From Euperipatoides rowelli (lineage: Eukaryota > Onychophora > Udeonychophora > Euonychophora > Peripatopsidae), in assembly GCA_003024985.2 (NCBI GenBank), contig PXIH01S0019417.1: 13,172 nt of DNA; one strand, 5' to 3'. The notes below the pieces were generated by a model. It saw only the letters and a program-made list of their open reading frames with translations, made no database searches and was not told the DNA's origin. Below, one piece after another: positions 1 to 8,390 of this stretch. The number at the start of each line of letters is the position of its first letter. The first letter of the stretch is position 1. A program made the translations under genes and the position numbers.

Positions 1-97
1 TAAAGTTGTTAAAGATGTCGGTGAAAGTTCTGTCCTTGACAATGATAATAATGATAGTATTAATTCCCAATAGCAATCAATTGCATTTTTTTCTGGT

Positions 98-773
98 TGT
101 AATTATTCAAGGTTTTTATATAGCCTACAAACAGAAATATCTAAAACAAAATAAATTGAACTAACTCTGGATAAACACAACCCTTTATTTTTTGCTTCAA
201 CCAAAACCTGGTTAAAGAATTTGAATCTTAATATTATTTTAAATTCTAATGCTTATGTGGGTTTCAATAAAAACAGAAGTTTTGGGCAGGAAAATCAGGA
301 TAATTGATATTCCCATTGAGTTATTGGATATTGATGACTTTGATCAGGAAATAATGTGGTTTAGCATTTTGATTAATCATGTTAATTGGCTGGTTGGCTT
401 ATTTTATTATCCGTCTTCCAATCCTTTTTACAATATTAATAAATTGTTTGAGAGTGTTTTTGAGGGCTTTGTTCATTATAAGAATCAGAAGAGTTTATTT
501 TATCAGTTTGTTTTACTTGGTGACATTAACCAACCAAATATTGATTGGATCAACATGTCATGCTATCGTCAAAATAGTGTCATAAATGATATTTTATCCT
601 TTTTATTGATTGAACAATTGTTTCAGATCATTTTTGATAATACTAGACATTGTGGTAGTACTAGTTCACTTTTAGATAACTTAATAATTGGTAATCCTGA
701 ATTTTGTAGAGATATTAATTTTTTTGATCCGGTATTAAAGAGTGATCATTATCTTATACGTTTTGAATCATAA
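98..773 (+). pseudogene. LINE endonuclease domain, decayed
   Basis: This is the apurinic-type (exonuclease-endonuclease-phosphatase fold) endonuclease of a non-LTR retrotransposon, the enzyme that nicks target DNA to prime reverse transcription. The N-terminal part reads in the frame of base 206, with a SLQTEIS segment near 122 and TWLKNLNLNIILNSNAYVGF at 206-265, matching the usual 'SL..Ki..l' and 'TWL......l.gY..f' blocks. The frame then shifts near 300, and the main open frame runs from there to 773. In it GDINQPNIDW (from 519) is the GDxN catalytic block and SDHYLIRF (from 741) is the terminal SDH block. In-frame stops at about 158 and 305 and the frameshift show the copy is dead. Known from the family: this architecture fits CR1, Jockey and related clades; I cannot assign the clade. 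The 5' end is not obvious, and bases 1-97 show no clear motif. Confidence 0.82.
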
Positions 774-1270
774 TGCTATGATATACCCTCTGTAGTATGT
801 TCATTTAATACTTATATCAAATGGGATTATGAAAGAGCCGATATATCAAGCTTGTCTAGAGATTTGGATAATATTGATTTAATTTTAGACATTAATTCTA
901 AAAATATTGATTTTTCTTATGGTAATGTGACAAATGAGATTCTTCATTCAATCCTCAGAAATACTCCAAAGAATAAAATAAAAATATTTAAAAATCGTCA
1001 TCATAGTTGGCTTACAAGGGAGTTATTAACCCTAAGAAATGAAAAATTAAAATTGTTTAGAAAATATTGAAAATTCAGATGTCCATTGAATTATGAAAGA
1101 TACAGATTATGTAGAAATAAAGTTATGTTGACAAGGAATGCAAGAGAGATTATGATCGTCTTGTTATTGATATAATAATTGTTTTGGATCATAATTATAT
1201 TATATAAACATTATAAATCTATCAGACATAGAAATGATAAATTTTTTTAATCGTTGATGATGATATTATT
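774..1270 (+). pseudogene. LINE linker between endonuclease and reverse transcriptase, decayed
   Basis: After an in-frame TAA at 771-773, the same reading frame continues without shift to 1070. It carries KWDYERADIS near 819 and a basic segment near 1000-1068 (SWLTRELLTLRNEKLKLFRK). This is the usual helical linker of CR1- and Jockey-like polyproteins, where 'W......L...++..L++.' precedes the polymerase. A TGA at 1068-1070 interrupts, yet the frame still reads NYERYRLCRNKV just beyond it. A further shift around 1125-1140 leads to ECKRDYDRLVID near 1140-1173. From about 1175 to 1270 the reading is too broken to follow. The linker belongs to the same element as the endonuclease upstream and the polymerase start downstream. 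Confidence 0.7.
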
Positions 1271-1496
1271 GTAGGGGATCTTTAAATTGCTAAAGCCTTT
1301 TCTGAGCATTATTTCATTCAAACTCCATCTTATAGTGATTTTAATTGGTCATCAATACAAAATAAAGATTTGGATATAGAAATAGATAAATCATATATTG
1401 CTAATGTCATTTCTGAGTTAAAATCTAAACAGTCAATAGGCAAGGATGGTATTCCTAATCATATAATTAAATCCTTTAGTAGGTTTTTTTATAAAT
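1271..1496 (+). pseudogene. LINE reverse transcriptase, N-terminal start only, truncated
   Basis: In the frame of base 1271 the translation has IAKAFSEHYFIQTPS (with one stop just before it) and then ISELKSKQSIGKDGIPNHII at about 1409-1468. The latter is the hallmark of the first reverse-transcriptase block in non-LTR elements, where the consensus is roughly 'L..LK..KS.G.DGIP...lK'. The similarity ends at about 1480-1496. No palm motif (FADD-type) or later block follows on this strand anywhere in the window. The polymerase is therefore cut off where the minus-strand pseudogene at 1497-2735 begins. Whether that is a nested insertion, a deletion or an assembly join cannot be decided here. Confidence 0.8.
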
Positions 1497-2735
1497 TTAA
1501 TTTATGCCATTTTTTGAACCCGTATTAATGTTTGTCTCATCAAAACCAATGGCAACAAGTTGAGAGAGATTTATTGCATTATTTTTCATATAATTTTTTA
1601 ACCTTTTTAGGATACTTTCTGCTGAGCCACTCACTGGAGTAACATGTCCAATATATAATGAGACAGGGTCTGATAAGAGAACAACATGTTCTTTGATTTT
1701 TCTGATTTGACTGCATATTCCTTTCTTTTCATGAACTAGAGTCTTATATTTCCTACCATCAAAATAAATACCTAAGAGAATTAACATTTCAGATGTTGGT
1801 GAATTCTGTATATCATCTCATGCCTTCTTCCATTCTCTTCTCGGCTTACTTCTATCTACAATTAGTTGCTGGTCTTCTGGAGTAACAATTCCATTGTCTT
1901 GAAATATTGCAGAAGTAATAATAGCTGCTGATCTGTCAGACACACCCGTTCTGTCACAAGCAACTGCCATAATGGGTAATTTTTTTCTCATTTGATTGGA
2001 ATATGTTTGATTTTTTTTGTGGTAGAAGGCACACATGATGTGAATGAAAAGCATATTTCATCCTCTACTTTATCACTTGAGTTACAATCTGAGTCAGTAT
2101 CAGAATTTATAGCAGAAAGGAGAGGAATTTCACTTGTCAGTTTTTTTCTTTTAGCCACTGTTTCTTTCTTTTCTAATCTTCTTTTCAGAGTTTTAGACAT
2201 ATTAAGATCTAATGATCCAATCAGCATGTTTCTTAGACCCCTCTGATCTCTTTAAAACTCTCACTTACATATAGGAATTTTAGTCTTACACTTACACAAA
2301 TGAAAGTCAGAACACTTACAAACAGCTATATTAAAATGTTGCATGATAGCTCTATAAAAAAAGTTTTTAAACTTACTTAGATTATTATGAGATTTAGGAT
2401 ACTTTTTAAATTCTTATATTTTTTTTATAATATGTCTTAATAAAATGTATTACCAGCTGGAGTGATATTATTGAAATTGAGGCTTTACTCAAAATCATTT
2501 CCACATCTGTACAACTATTGTAGAAATTTCTCTAATTGCAGGATCCTTGTTAATGAATTTCAATAACAATTCAGTTCTAACCCACAAATAATGTTTCATA
2601 ATAGCATAATTATGTTGGTTAAACATTGTCTTTACGTTTTCCTGGAGCTCTAAACAGAGCACAAATAGTTTTCTTTCTTGTTTCAAGCATTGTAGATTAA
2701 TGTTATTCCTAGCTTTCTTCTTGTAAAATTGCTGT
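1497..2735 (-). pseudogene. Multicopy invertebrate gene of unknown function, broken copy
   Basis: Read on the minus strand, one degenerate coding region runs from about 2735 to 1497. In order it shows: a segment with REISTIVVQMW (about 2500-2530), a low-quality stretch with five in-frame stops (2414-2497), a Cys-rich segment with CKCSDFHLCKCKTK (about 2275-2320), DQRGLRNMLIGSLD (about 2204-2245), a lysine/arginine and acidic region, ACDRTGVSDRSAAIITSAIF (about 1900-1960), LLGIYFDGRKYKTL (about 1735-1780), YIGHVTPVSGSAES (about 1610-1655) and VAIGFDETNINTG (about 1510-1550). I recognise this motif order from unnamed, repeatedly duplicated predicted proteins of arthropods and other invertebrates. 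I know no established function; a mobile-element origin is my inference. Damage: two stops near 2243-2254, a one-base slip in the T run near 2011-2018, a TGA at about 1815-1817, and a missing C-terminus. Confidence 0.7.
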
Positions 2736-2739
2736 CTTG

Positions 2740-3440
2740 ATTAATTGTCTAATCTCATTAACTTTACTTAAATAATATAAAAAACTCAACATATGTAAAC
2801 AAAAAAAACCTTACTTGGTTTTAATATCAGATGAAACATTCAAATTAAAATATTACACTGTTACTTCAATCATTTAACTTGCACTAATCAAGCAACAAAC
2901 ATGTGCAAGCACCAGACAATATTAATTGATAATTACTGTAATTAAAAGAATTGAGCTCAACACCTGATTGCCAGCTCCCTCTATACAATGTTAATACAGA
3001 ATATGGTGTTTTATTCCTAAGAACAATGGTACTTCTTTTTTTTTTAAAGCTCACTGTCCCCTCTTGTACATGCTTTAATGAATGACATAAATAAAGCAGA
3101 TAATAGATTAATCTGTGTAACAGAGTGCATAACAACAGGGGAACAATGAAAATAAATAAAAATTATTGATTACTTCATATAAAATGTTTAAGTGATTTGT
3201 ATATTAAATAATTAATTTGACTGAGGGTTAAAACATTGTTATAAAATTTAAATCGGTATACATTGGTAAAACATTATATTTAAGATTTTATGGAACTACA
3301 AACATAACACAAATATTTTCTTTTCTCATTTTAGCCAATATCCATACTTTTTAGACTAGTTACAGTCATAAAAACACAAACTTAATTGTGTTGCAATCTA
3401 ACTGTAAGAAATGTCAAGTAAATATCAACTTATGTTATAA
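2740..3440. other. AT-rich stretch without recognisable gene
   Basis: No coding signal I trust. The minus-strand open frame over 2884-3135 has low-complexity, leucine-rich content and no recognisable motif. Homopolymer runs and scattered stops dominate. Confidence 0.5.
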
Positions 3441-3452
3441 TATTTATTTATT

Positions 3453-3720
3453 CCCACAAACAGATGACACTTCAAGATCAATGTGCCACCTAAAGAGAAA
3501 GATCATGAGCTGGGGTTTAAAAATTTGGATAAAATTCATATTTGGCCACTAGACAAATATTTAAAGTATAGGCATTAATAAAGTTAAAAAAAAAAAAAAA
3601 AATGTACTCCACCAGCAAACATATGAAACTTTAAGGTCAATGTGTCACCTCAAGATATTGTTTGTGATCAAAAATATTTTGACCATTTCTTTACTTTATT
3701 ATAAGGCAACTAATAACCAT
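3453..3720. repeat. Diverged direct repeat pair, 159-bp spacing, split by an A17 run
   Basis: CAAAC at 3457 begins a stretch with AAGATCAATGTGCCACCT (3474-3491). The similar stretch starting with CAAAC at 3616 contains AAGGTCAATGTGTCACCT (3633-3650). Similarity extends on, with gaps, towards GGCCACTAGACAAATATT and GGCAACTAATAACCAT. A run of 17 A follows AATAAAG at 3577-3602 and separates the two copies, so the left copy may end in a poly(A)-like tail. Repeats with a GGTCA/TGTCACCT theme are common in marine invertebrate genomes as far as I recall. I cannot name the family. Confidence 0.5.
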
Positions 3721-3840
3721 ATAGGTGAAACAAAAATCCTAACTTCAGTTTTTTTCACTCCACCCTAAATTATTTATGTTAAATAATCAATGAATTGTAA
3801 TGCAATTTTCTTTTGATTTTAGAACTTTTTTTTTTTATAG

Positions 3841-3916
3841 TGGTGTTTTCTTCGCCATGTTTCATCAAAGCAGAATGTAGAACGAATGCCACAATCGTCT
3901 TCGACAAAACATGCAC
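3841..3916 (+). CDS. Candidate internal exon of an unidentified gene
   Basis: A 76-base segment is flanked by a strong acceptor (a 12-T tract then ATAG, ending at 3840) and an excellent donor (GTAAGTAT at 3917-3924). It is visibly richer in G and C than its surroundings. Two plus-strand frames are open. The one starting at 3843 is the more protein-like and contains CFIKAECRTNATIVFDKTC, which has the cysteine spacing of a small secreted disulphide module such as an EGF-like fold. In that frame the exon enters with two bases and leaves with two bases, so it is not phase-symmetric. No companion exon was found on this strand. The minus strand is also open here, which weakens the coding case. I do not recognise the gene; the exon call is inference from splice signals and composition. 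Confidence 0.3.
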
Positions 3917-3924
3917 GTAAGTAT

Positions 3925-4367
3925 TTATTTTTATTTTTATGGTTAAACAGTATTTTTAAATTTGCATATACATTTATACTAAATCTAAGTGTGATTAGTC
4001 TGAATTTGATTATGTTCAGAAGTTTCTTCATACATTTTTATTTATTTATTTAACTTTTGCTTAGATTATAATTTATTATAACTATTAGAATATTTCCTCT
4101 TTGTGTGTTTTTTTTCTTCTCATTATCTGTTAGTGATATGACATCATACACCAGACCACATAAATTTGCATAGTTTAATTTTCGCTCAGAATGTTAATTT
4201 GAATTATTTTTTAACCATCTGTTCAATGTGAACAGAGCTTCAAAACATTTAAAAGACTAGTTAATTCTGTAACATACTGTAGTTATTTATTAAGAAGTAT
4301 AAATCATGATCTTAAAAAATCATCAATGTGAAGTCTTAAAAGTATCATTATGTAGTATTTGATAGTC
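3925..4367. other. AT-rich non-coding stretch
   Basis: Long T and TA-rich tracts, no motif and no open frame of interest. If the exon at 3841-3916 is real, this would be the start of its downstream intron. Confidence 0.4.
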
Positions 4368-4433
4368 ATGAGGCCAGTTGACCTGCCCATCTACCTCTAG
4401 ATTGGTCTACATGCCGGCCAGCACTATGTAATA
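4368..4433. other. GC-rich island, possibly an old repeat fragment
   Basis: About 65 bases stand out from the AT-rich surroundings: GAGGCCAGTTGACCTGCCC, then CTCTAGATTGGTCTACATG and CCGGCCAGCACTATG, with GGCC near both edges. There is no splice-signal pair and no convincing reading frame. It has the look of a conserved repeat core, but I cannot match it to a named family. Confidence 0.35.
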
Positions 4434-4679
4434 AACTTTTTAGAAACATGTGTCAAATAGTTTTTAAGATCTCTATTAAACTTACTAATATGTGAGCATG
4501 TGTCTTTTAAGCTAGTAGTTATGAAAAACAGTTGTTAAAACATTAAAAAAAAAAATATTAGACAATAAACCAAAATTGAAATGTTTAGAACCTCTGGGTG
4601 GGTCCTTCTTCTCTATTCCTATTACTGGTAATAACATTTTAAGTATATATACTGCTCCTTTCCTCTATTTCATCCTCCT

Positions 4680-4955
4680 CATTATCTCTTGAGAATATTA
4701 GTCCATAATTTGCTTAGATTAGGAAGCTCAGTTTGTATTTTAACCTTCAAATTTGATCATTGTACACAATTAGAATGGGAAACATTTGTAAATGAAAAGT
4801 CTACAGAACTGAGATTCAGTTGCCTAGCAATTTCATTTAATCTTAAGAAATTAGACAGAAGCAAACATCAAAAGGATTCAAATTTCATCCAATATGTATT
4901 TATAGGTGTACAGTTAGTTGTTAGACTTAAGAAAGGATGCAAAAAGTTTGAATGA
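4680..4955 (+). pseudogene. BEL/Pao-type Gag fragment (DUF1759-like)
   Basis: The open frame contains ILVHNLLRLGSSV followed by LTFKFDHCTQLEWETFVNEK and then SCLAISFNLKKLDRS. BEL/Pao retrotransposon Gag proteins have a helical block of the form 'L..LG.......L......KLD..T+..WE.......' followed by a 'L..FL..R...L' helix, and the order and spacing fit that. FDHCTQLEWE corresponds to the 'LD..T+..WE' core. Only about 80 residues are left; there is no zinc knuckle, protease or polymerase in frame behind it and no LTR pair nearby. The usual initiator is absent (the frame opens at a TTG codon), so this is a relic. Identification is by motif recall only. A chance open frame is the main alternative. 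Confidence 0.42.
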
Positions 4956-5210
4956 CATTTTAACAATTTTAATTAAGATGTAAAATATTATTTAAAAATT
5001 TTGCTATTGTTTTTTTAGTTTTTGTTTCAGTGTTTGAAAAAAAAAAAAAGTTTAAATTTTATTTGTTTTCATTCCTATATGGACATATTGTAAGTTATTT
5101 TAAATTCCAACTTATATATTGCAATAAATTAAAAAGTTAAATTGATTAAAACTTATTGAAAATAATAATAATTAAAAAAAAAATAGTGAAGATGTTTATT
5201 TTGATAGTCC
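4956..5210. other. Homopolymer-rich AT stretch
   Basis: A and T runs (for example 5038-5049 and 5175-5184), TAA-type triplet runs near 5161-5172, no motif. Confidence 0.4.
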
Positions 5211-5255
5211 ATGTATACTTTAATTGAAATACAATTTTCATCAATAAATCCTTCA

Positions 5256-5350
5256 AATGTAATAGCAAGAAGCTACCCTTGTATCATTTGTGATGTTCCA
5301 TTATGCATAGTTTCTTGTTTTGTAAAACATCATATTTTAATATATCATCC
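5256..5350 (+). pseudogene. piggyBac-type transposase C-terminal zinc finger relic
   Basis: Within an open frame over 5211-5486, the segment ARSYPCIICDVPLCIVSCF is followed closely by KHHILIYH. PiggyBac transposases and PGBD proteins end in a cysteine-rich finger (RING/PHD-like) whose last half reads 'Y.C..CDVPLC...CF..YHT'. The CxxC, PLC, CF and histidine positions agree. The first CxxC of the finger, expected about 15 residues upstream, is not recognisable, and no DDE catalytic core is visible upstream. The frame runs on for 46 residues past the finger, where the family usually stops, so only a scrap survives. It acts in DNA-end binding in the intact family. A palindromic ACCCTTTTAGGGT at 5489-5501 lies just after the frame; I would not call it a terminal repeat without a TTAA next to it. 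Confidence 0.45.
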
Positions 5351-5579
5351 CCTAACATTGTTAAAGAGTGATGTTATTTCCACTTCAAAATCGTCTTTAT
5401 TTGAAATTACAGAATATTTCTCATATCCTATTTTTTCTTTTTCTTGTAAGCTTGCACAATTTTATTTTGCCTTAGCTTTGAAGTAAACATACCCTTTTAG
5501 GGTAGTTTAACATTTTAGTATATATTACAGTATACAATTTTGTAATGACTGCCTGAGAGAGCAAGGGCTAATGTTTATA

Positions 5580-5594
5580 ATAAGCTCCATATTA
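5580..5594. repeat. SINE target site duplication, left copy
   Basis: ATAAGCTCCATATTA, matching the right copy at 5880-5894 at 14 of 15 bases. Confidence 0.75.
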
Positions 5595-5879
5595 TTTTAA
5601 AAAATAAATTTCCCCTCGAACGAACGGGAGAAGAGATGTATTTTTTTTGAGGCTAATAAATTTAATTACGCCATATAATTTTACAATTAATACACCAGAA
5701 ACAGGTTCCTAAGGTGTTAACAAGGGCAGCATACTTGGAAAAATCCAAAGCAAGCTGTTACAGCTAGGGAAAAAAAAACATTCCTTAATTGCCCAAGCCG
5801 AGGCGTGAACCTGTACACCTCAGCATATGCCTTCGGTTCATCAAGCGGAGACAAATCCGCTAGACCACGGAACCCAGAC
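5595..5879 (-). mobile_element. tRNA-derived SINE, full-length
   Basis: Read on the minus strand from 5879. The head carries a perfect polymerase III A box, TGGTCTAGCGG (5857-5867), and a B-box-like GGTTCACGCCT (5801-5811) at tRNA-like spacing, with CCTCGG/GAGG arms around the B box as in a T-arm. The full cloverleaf does not close, so this is not a working tRNA gene. A non-tRNA body of about 150 bases follows, with an internal A/T tract, then a short AT-rich tail (TTTATTTTTTAAAA) at the left end. The 15-bp flanking duplications define both ends and prove insertion by retroposition, presumably with LINE machinery. The one mismatch in the duplication suggests a moderately old copy. The body family is not recognised. 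Confidence 0.72.
5801..5867 (-). promoter_or_regulatory. Internal RNA polymerase III promoter (A and B boxes) of the SINE
   Basis: The A box at 5857-5867 fits TRGYNNAGNGG exactly. The B box at 5801-5811 fits GGTTCRANYCC at nine of eleven positions; the two deviations would weaken TFIIIC binding. Confidence 0.6.
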
Positions 5880-5894
5880 ATAAGTTCCATATTA
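5880..5894. repeat. SINE target site duplication, right copy
   Basis: ATAAGTTCCATATTA; see the left copy at 5580-5594. Confidence 0.75.
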
Positions 5895-6740
5895 ACAATA
5901 ATATGATGGCTAACTCTAATCCAGATAAATTAAGATTTGACAAAATTATTTATTTCTGGACATCTCAATTCCAGATATTGTTAAAACCTAATTATGTTGG
6001 TTTTGACAATTTCTGAAAACTTTCAAATTTTACAAATGCAATAATTGTGAAATATAATGCAACATTTAACAAATTACAATTGCTAGACACCTTTGAAGCA
6101 TTTCACTACCTCTAAAACCATGAACTTTTCTTCATAGAATTTACATAAATAAACTTTTTTAATACATCAACTACTTTATTTTAAACCAAATTAAAATAAC
6201 TATTAAAAAATGGCCAGCCATGATTATTAAAGAGCTATTTCCCCCTTTACTATAAGAGTGGGATACAATAATTTTGGAAATTAACTCTGCAGCTTTTTAT
6301 CTCCTGAATGTAATTATGATTATTGTTCTTTTTAGTTTGACAGAAAGCTATCCTGCTGAAAACTTTCCATACTTTGTAAGATTTAAATAGGCTATAGTTT
6401 ATATGCACATTCCACAAAGCCCAAAATTCAGATGCCAACATATTTGTTCAACAATGTCCAGTTAGCTTCTGTTCTATATGTAAGGTATAAAGATTTCATG
6501 TCTATGACTTCTGATTATCATTCAAATACATTGTCAACAATTATGACATGAAGTGCAAGTAGATAAAACCCTAAAGAATACTTTTCTTGATACTACTACT
6601 ACTTTCAGTTTCTGACCCATTAAGTTGTGGAAAACTTCAAACATGCATTCAAAAGATTCCCATATTATGAATAAGTTAATCAAAGTATTCCTATCCCTTT
6701 CACTTCATCATTTGAGGATGCAGATAATGACATGAACAAT
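5895..6740. other. AT-rich stretch without recognisable gene
   Basis: No motif, no repeat pair found, and only a short TAC triplet run near 6591-6602. The open frame over 6250-6441 on the minus strand has no family resemblance I can see. Confidence 0.4.
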
Positions 6741-6746
6741 ACATAC

Positions 6747-6874
6747 CAATGATTATTGCCTGAAAAGCTTGAAGAATGTCAAACATATTATCCTTCCCCT
6801 GCACATGCACAGCTTTCTCCCACTCAAAGAGCCAATAAAACATACTTGTGATATCATAACATATAGCTCCCTCA
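6747..6874 (-). CDS. Candidate exon, weakly ABCB-transporter-like membrane segment
   Basis: On the minus strand the frame is open from 6909 to 6747, with GGAAAG as a possible acceptor ending at 6875 and a donor G/GTATGTATTG at 6747/6746. The translated stretch includes GAICYDITSMFYWLFEWEKA and then GKDNMFDILQAFQAIIIG. The last part aligns without gaps to the pattern 'G....F.DVF.VF.AI.FG', which sits in transmembrane helix 6 or 12 of full ABCB (P-glycoprotein) transporters; F, G, D, F, A, I and G fall in register. The stretch before it is about five residues short for that family. The segment is richer in G and C than its flanks. A second minus-strand frame is open over the same bases, the acceptor has a weak pyrimidine tract, and no neighbouring ABC exon or ATP-binding motif is visible in the window. 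It may be a real exon, a pseudogene piece, or chance. Confidence 0.27.
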
Positions 6875-6910
6875 CTTTCCAAAAGGGTATTAGCATGATT
6901 AAAATCAAAT

Positions 6911-7210
6911 CAAGTTGTGAGTGTGGAGAAGGAATAAAATAAAAAAAATGACAACATTTTCCTAGGAAATCATAGATTGTGAAGTGTAAATATAGATCAA
7001 ATATAACATACACTAAAAGACCCATTGTTAAATTAATACATTTTCCTAAAGTGATCTTGCCTCATCAGAATACTCAAGATGTTGATGTGTGAAAGCTAAT
7101 GATATTAATTATTTGGATGAACAATGTTTTAATAAATTAAATCCTTTAAATGTACTAGGCCTGAATATGACTATTAAAATTATATTGACAAAATAATCTC
7201 ATACTTATAC
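6911..7210. other. AT-rich stretch without recognisable gene
   Basis: Nothing supported beyond scattered pyrimidine tracts on the minus strand that could belong to an intron. Confidence 0.35.
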
Positions 7211-7240
7211 ATGTTATTATACTACATGTTATTATACTAC
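7211..7240. repeat. Perfect two-copy 15-bp tandem repeat
   Basis: ATGTTATTATACTAC occurs twice, back to back, with no mismatch. Likely a recent slippage event. Confidence 0.85.
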
Positions 7241-8390
7241 TCCAAGATAATGAATATCTTACAGACTAATACATATTAATGGAACCGATGACTATCCTCT
7301 TACATCATTAACATGGGTAGTTACTTGAATTGATTCAGAGGTTGAGCACCATCATAAACCCATCATATGCAAAACAATTATTTAGGGTTTAAAACTCCTG
7401 TTTTAGATTAACAATTATTAAAGTTCTAATAAACTACCATCATTTACTAATTATTAACTCATATGGAACCAGGACAAAATCATTGAATAACACCCTCTTT
7501 AAAATTAATTTCAAATTCATTATTCTGCATACCACATCCATATTTTTATTGTGGTGGGGTTGGGGTATTAATGAAAAAATAAAAACTTTGAAAGCCCTCA
7601 CTGGGCAGGAAATTTATCTCTTTTACTATAATTAATGTTTATACTTATAAAAAAAAGGAATTTTAGCCACCCATTACTAATCAAGTAATATCCCCCAAAA
7701 CATTTCATGATGTTGTCTGCTTCTCCCTTGAATTTTATATCTTATAAAGCTTTCTGGTGCAATTCTCAAATCACACAGCCCTATTGGTATCGTGTTGGCT
7801 CTCCTGTTGATCATGCTTACAGAACTTTATAAGCCACCAACTTATAAAGGAAAAACAACAAAGTCTATCTAAGACTATTGATTTCTTAAAATAATGATTA
7901 TACACTATTTTTTTTATTTATTTATATTTTTTGATAAATTTTGGTATCATGGCTCATTGATGGCAAAGATTGGGGATATCCAATTTTATTTTCCTAATGA
8001 AACTAAACAAAAAAAAAAATCAATGCAGGGAAATATCAAATGAAATTCCTCTCTAACTATTTTGCAAGAATTAAATATTCCCAACGTTAACTATGCAATT
8101 TAGGTCATCAACTGGCTGAAGACACTAATGTTTGAACATCGGCTCTCTCCAATAAAATAATATATCAAATAATAAAAATATGTTTATTTTATATGGAAAG
8201 GTCGGGAAACTAATCACATCTATATTCCTTGTGGGCCATATTTTACAATGAGTTGATCAAGCTTCCAAGCTCATTCACAAATGTCTTTATACTCTTAGCA
8301 AAATCCAAATACACATTTAAACAACCCGGAATATGATATAAATCTAGATTATCTCCTCATGCCTTCCATGGCGCCTTCTTTTGAACTTAC
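7241..8390. other. AT-rich stretch without recognisable gene
   Basis: Both strands were read. A short plus-strand frame near 7707-7832 ending in YWYRVGSPVDHAYRTL looks somewhat protein-like but has no family match I can give. GC rises slightly near 7740-7830 and 8100-8300. No terminal repeats or splice-signal pairs convinced me. Confidence 0.35.

Noticed and set aside
1-97. Upstream part of the LINE (first ORF or 5' UTR)
   Set aside because: No motif could be read with confidence, so the element is annotated only from about base 98.
1992-2246. 84-codon plus-strand open frame
   Set aside because: Shadow of the minus-strand pseudogene, which carries the recognisable motifs.
2884-3135. 83-codon minus-strand open frame
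   Set aside because: No family motif, Leu/Tyr-rich as expected from AT-rich DNA, and no start context or splice support.
3819-4031. Minus-strand open frame containing FDETW and HHY, reminiscent of a mariner transposase DETW block
   Set aside because: Spacing between DETW and HHY is wrong for the family, no other mariner block is nearby, and the plus-strand splice signals explain the composition better.
5486-5505. piggyBac terminal repeat at the palindromic ACCCTTTTAGGGT
   Set aside because: No TTAA directly abuts the AGGG end and no partner end was seen.
5795-5879. A functional tRNA gene on the minus strand
   Set aside because: A and B boxes are present but the acceptor stem does not close and no proper anticodon arm forms; the flanking duplications show a SINE.
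7203-7240. Possible CRISPR-like or satellite array start
   Set aside because: Only two 15-bp copies without spacers; simple slippage is enough.
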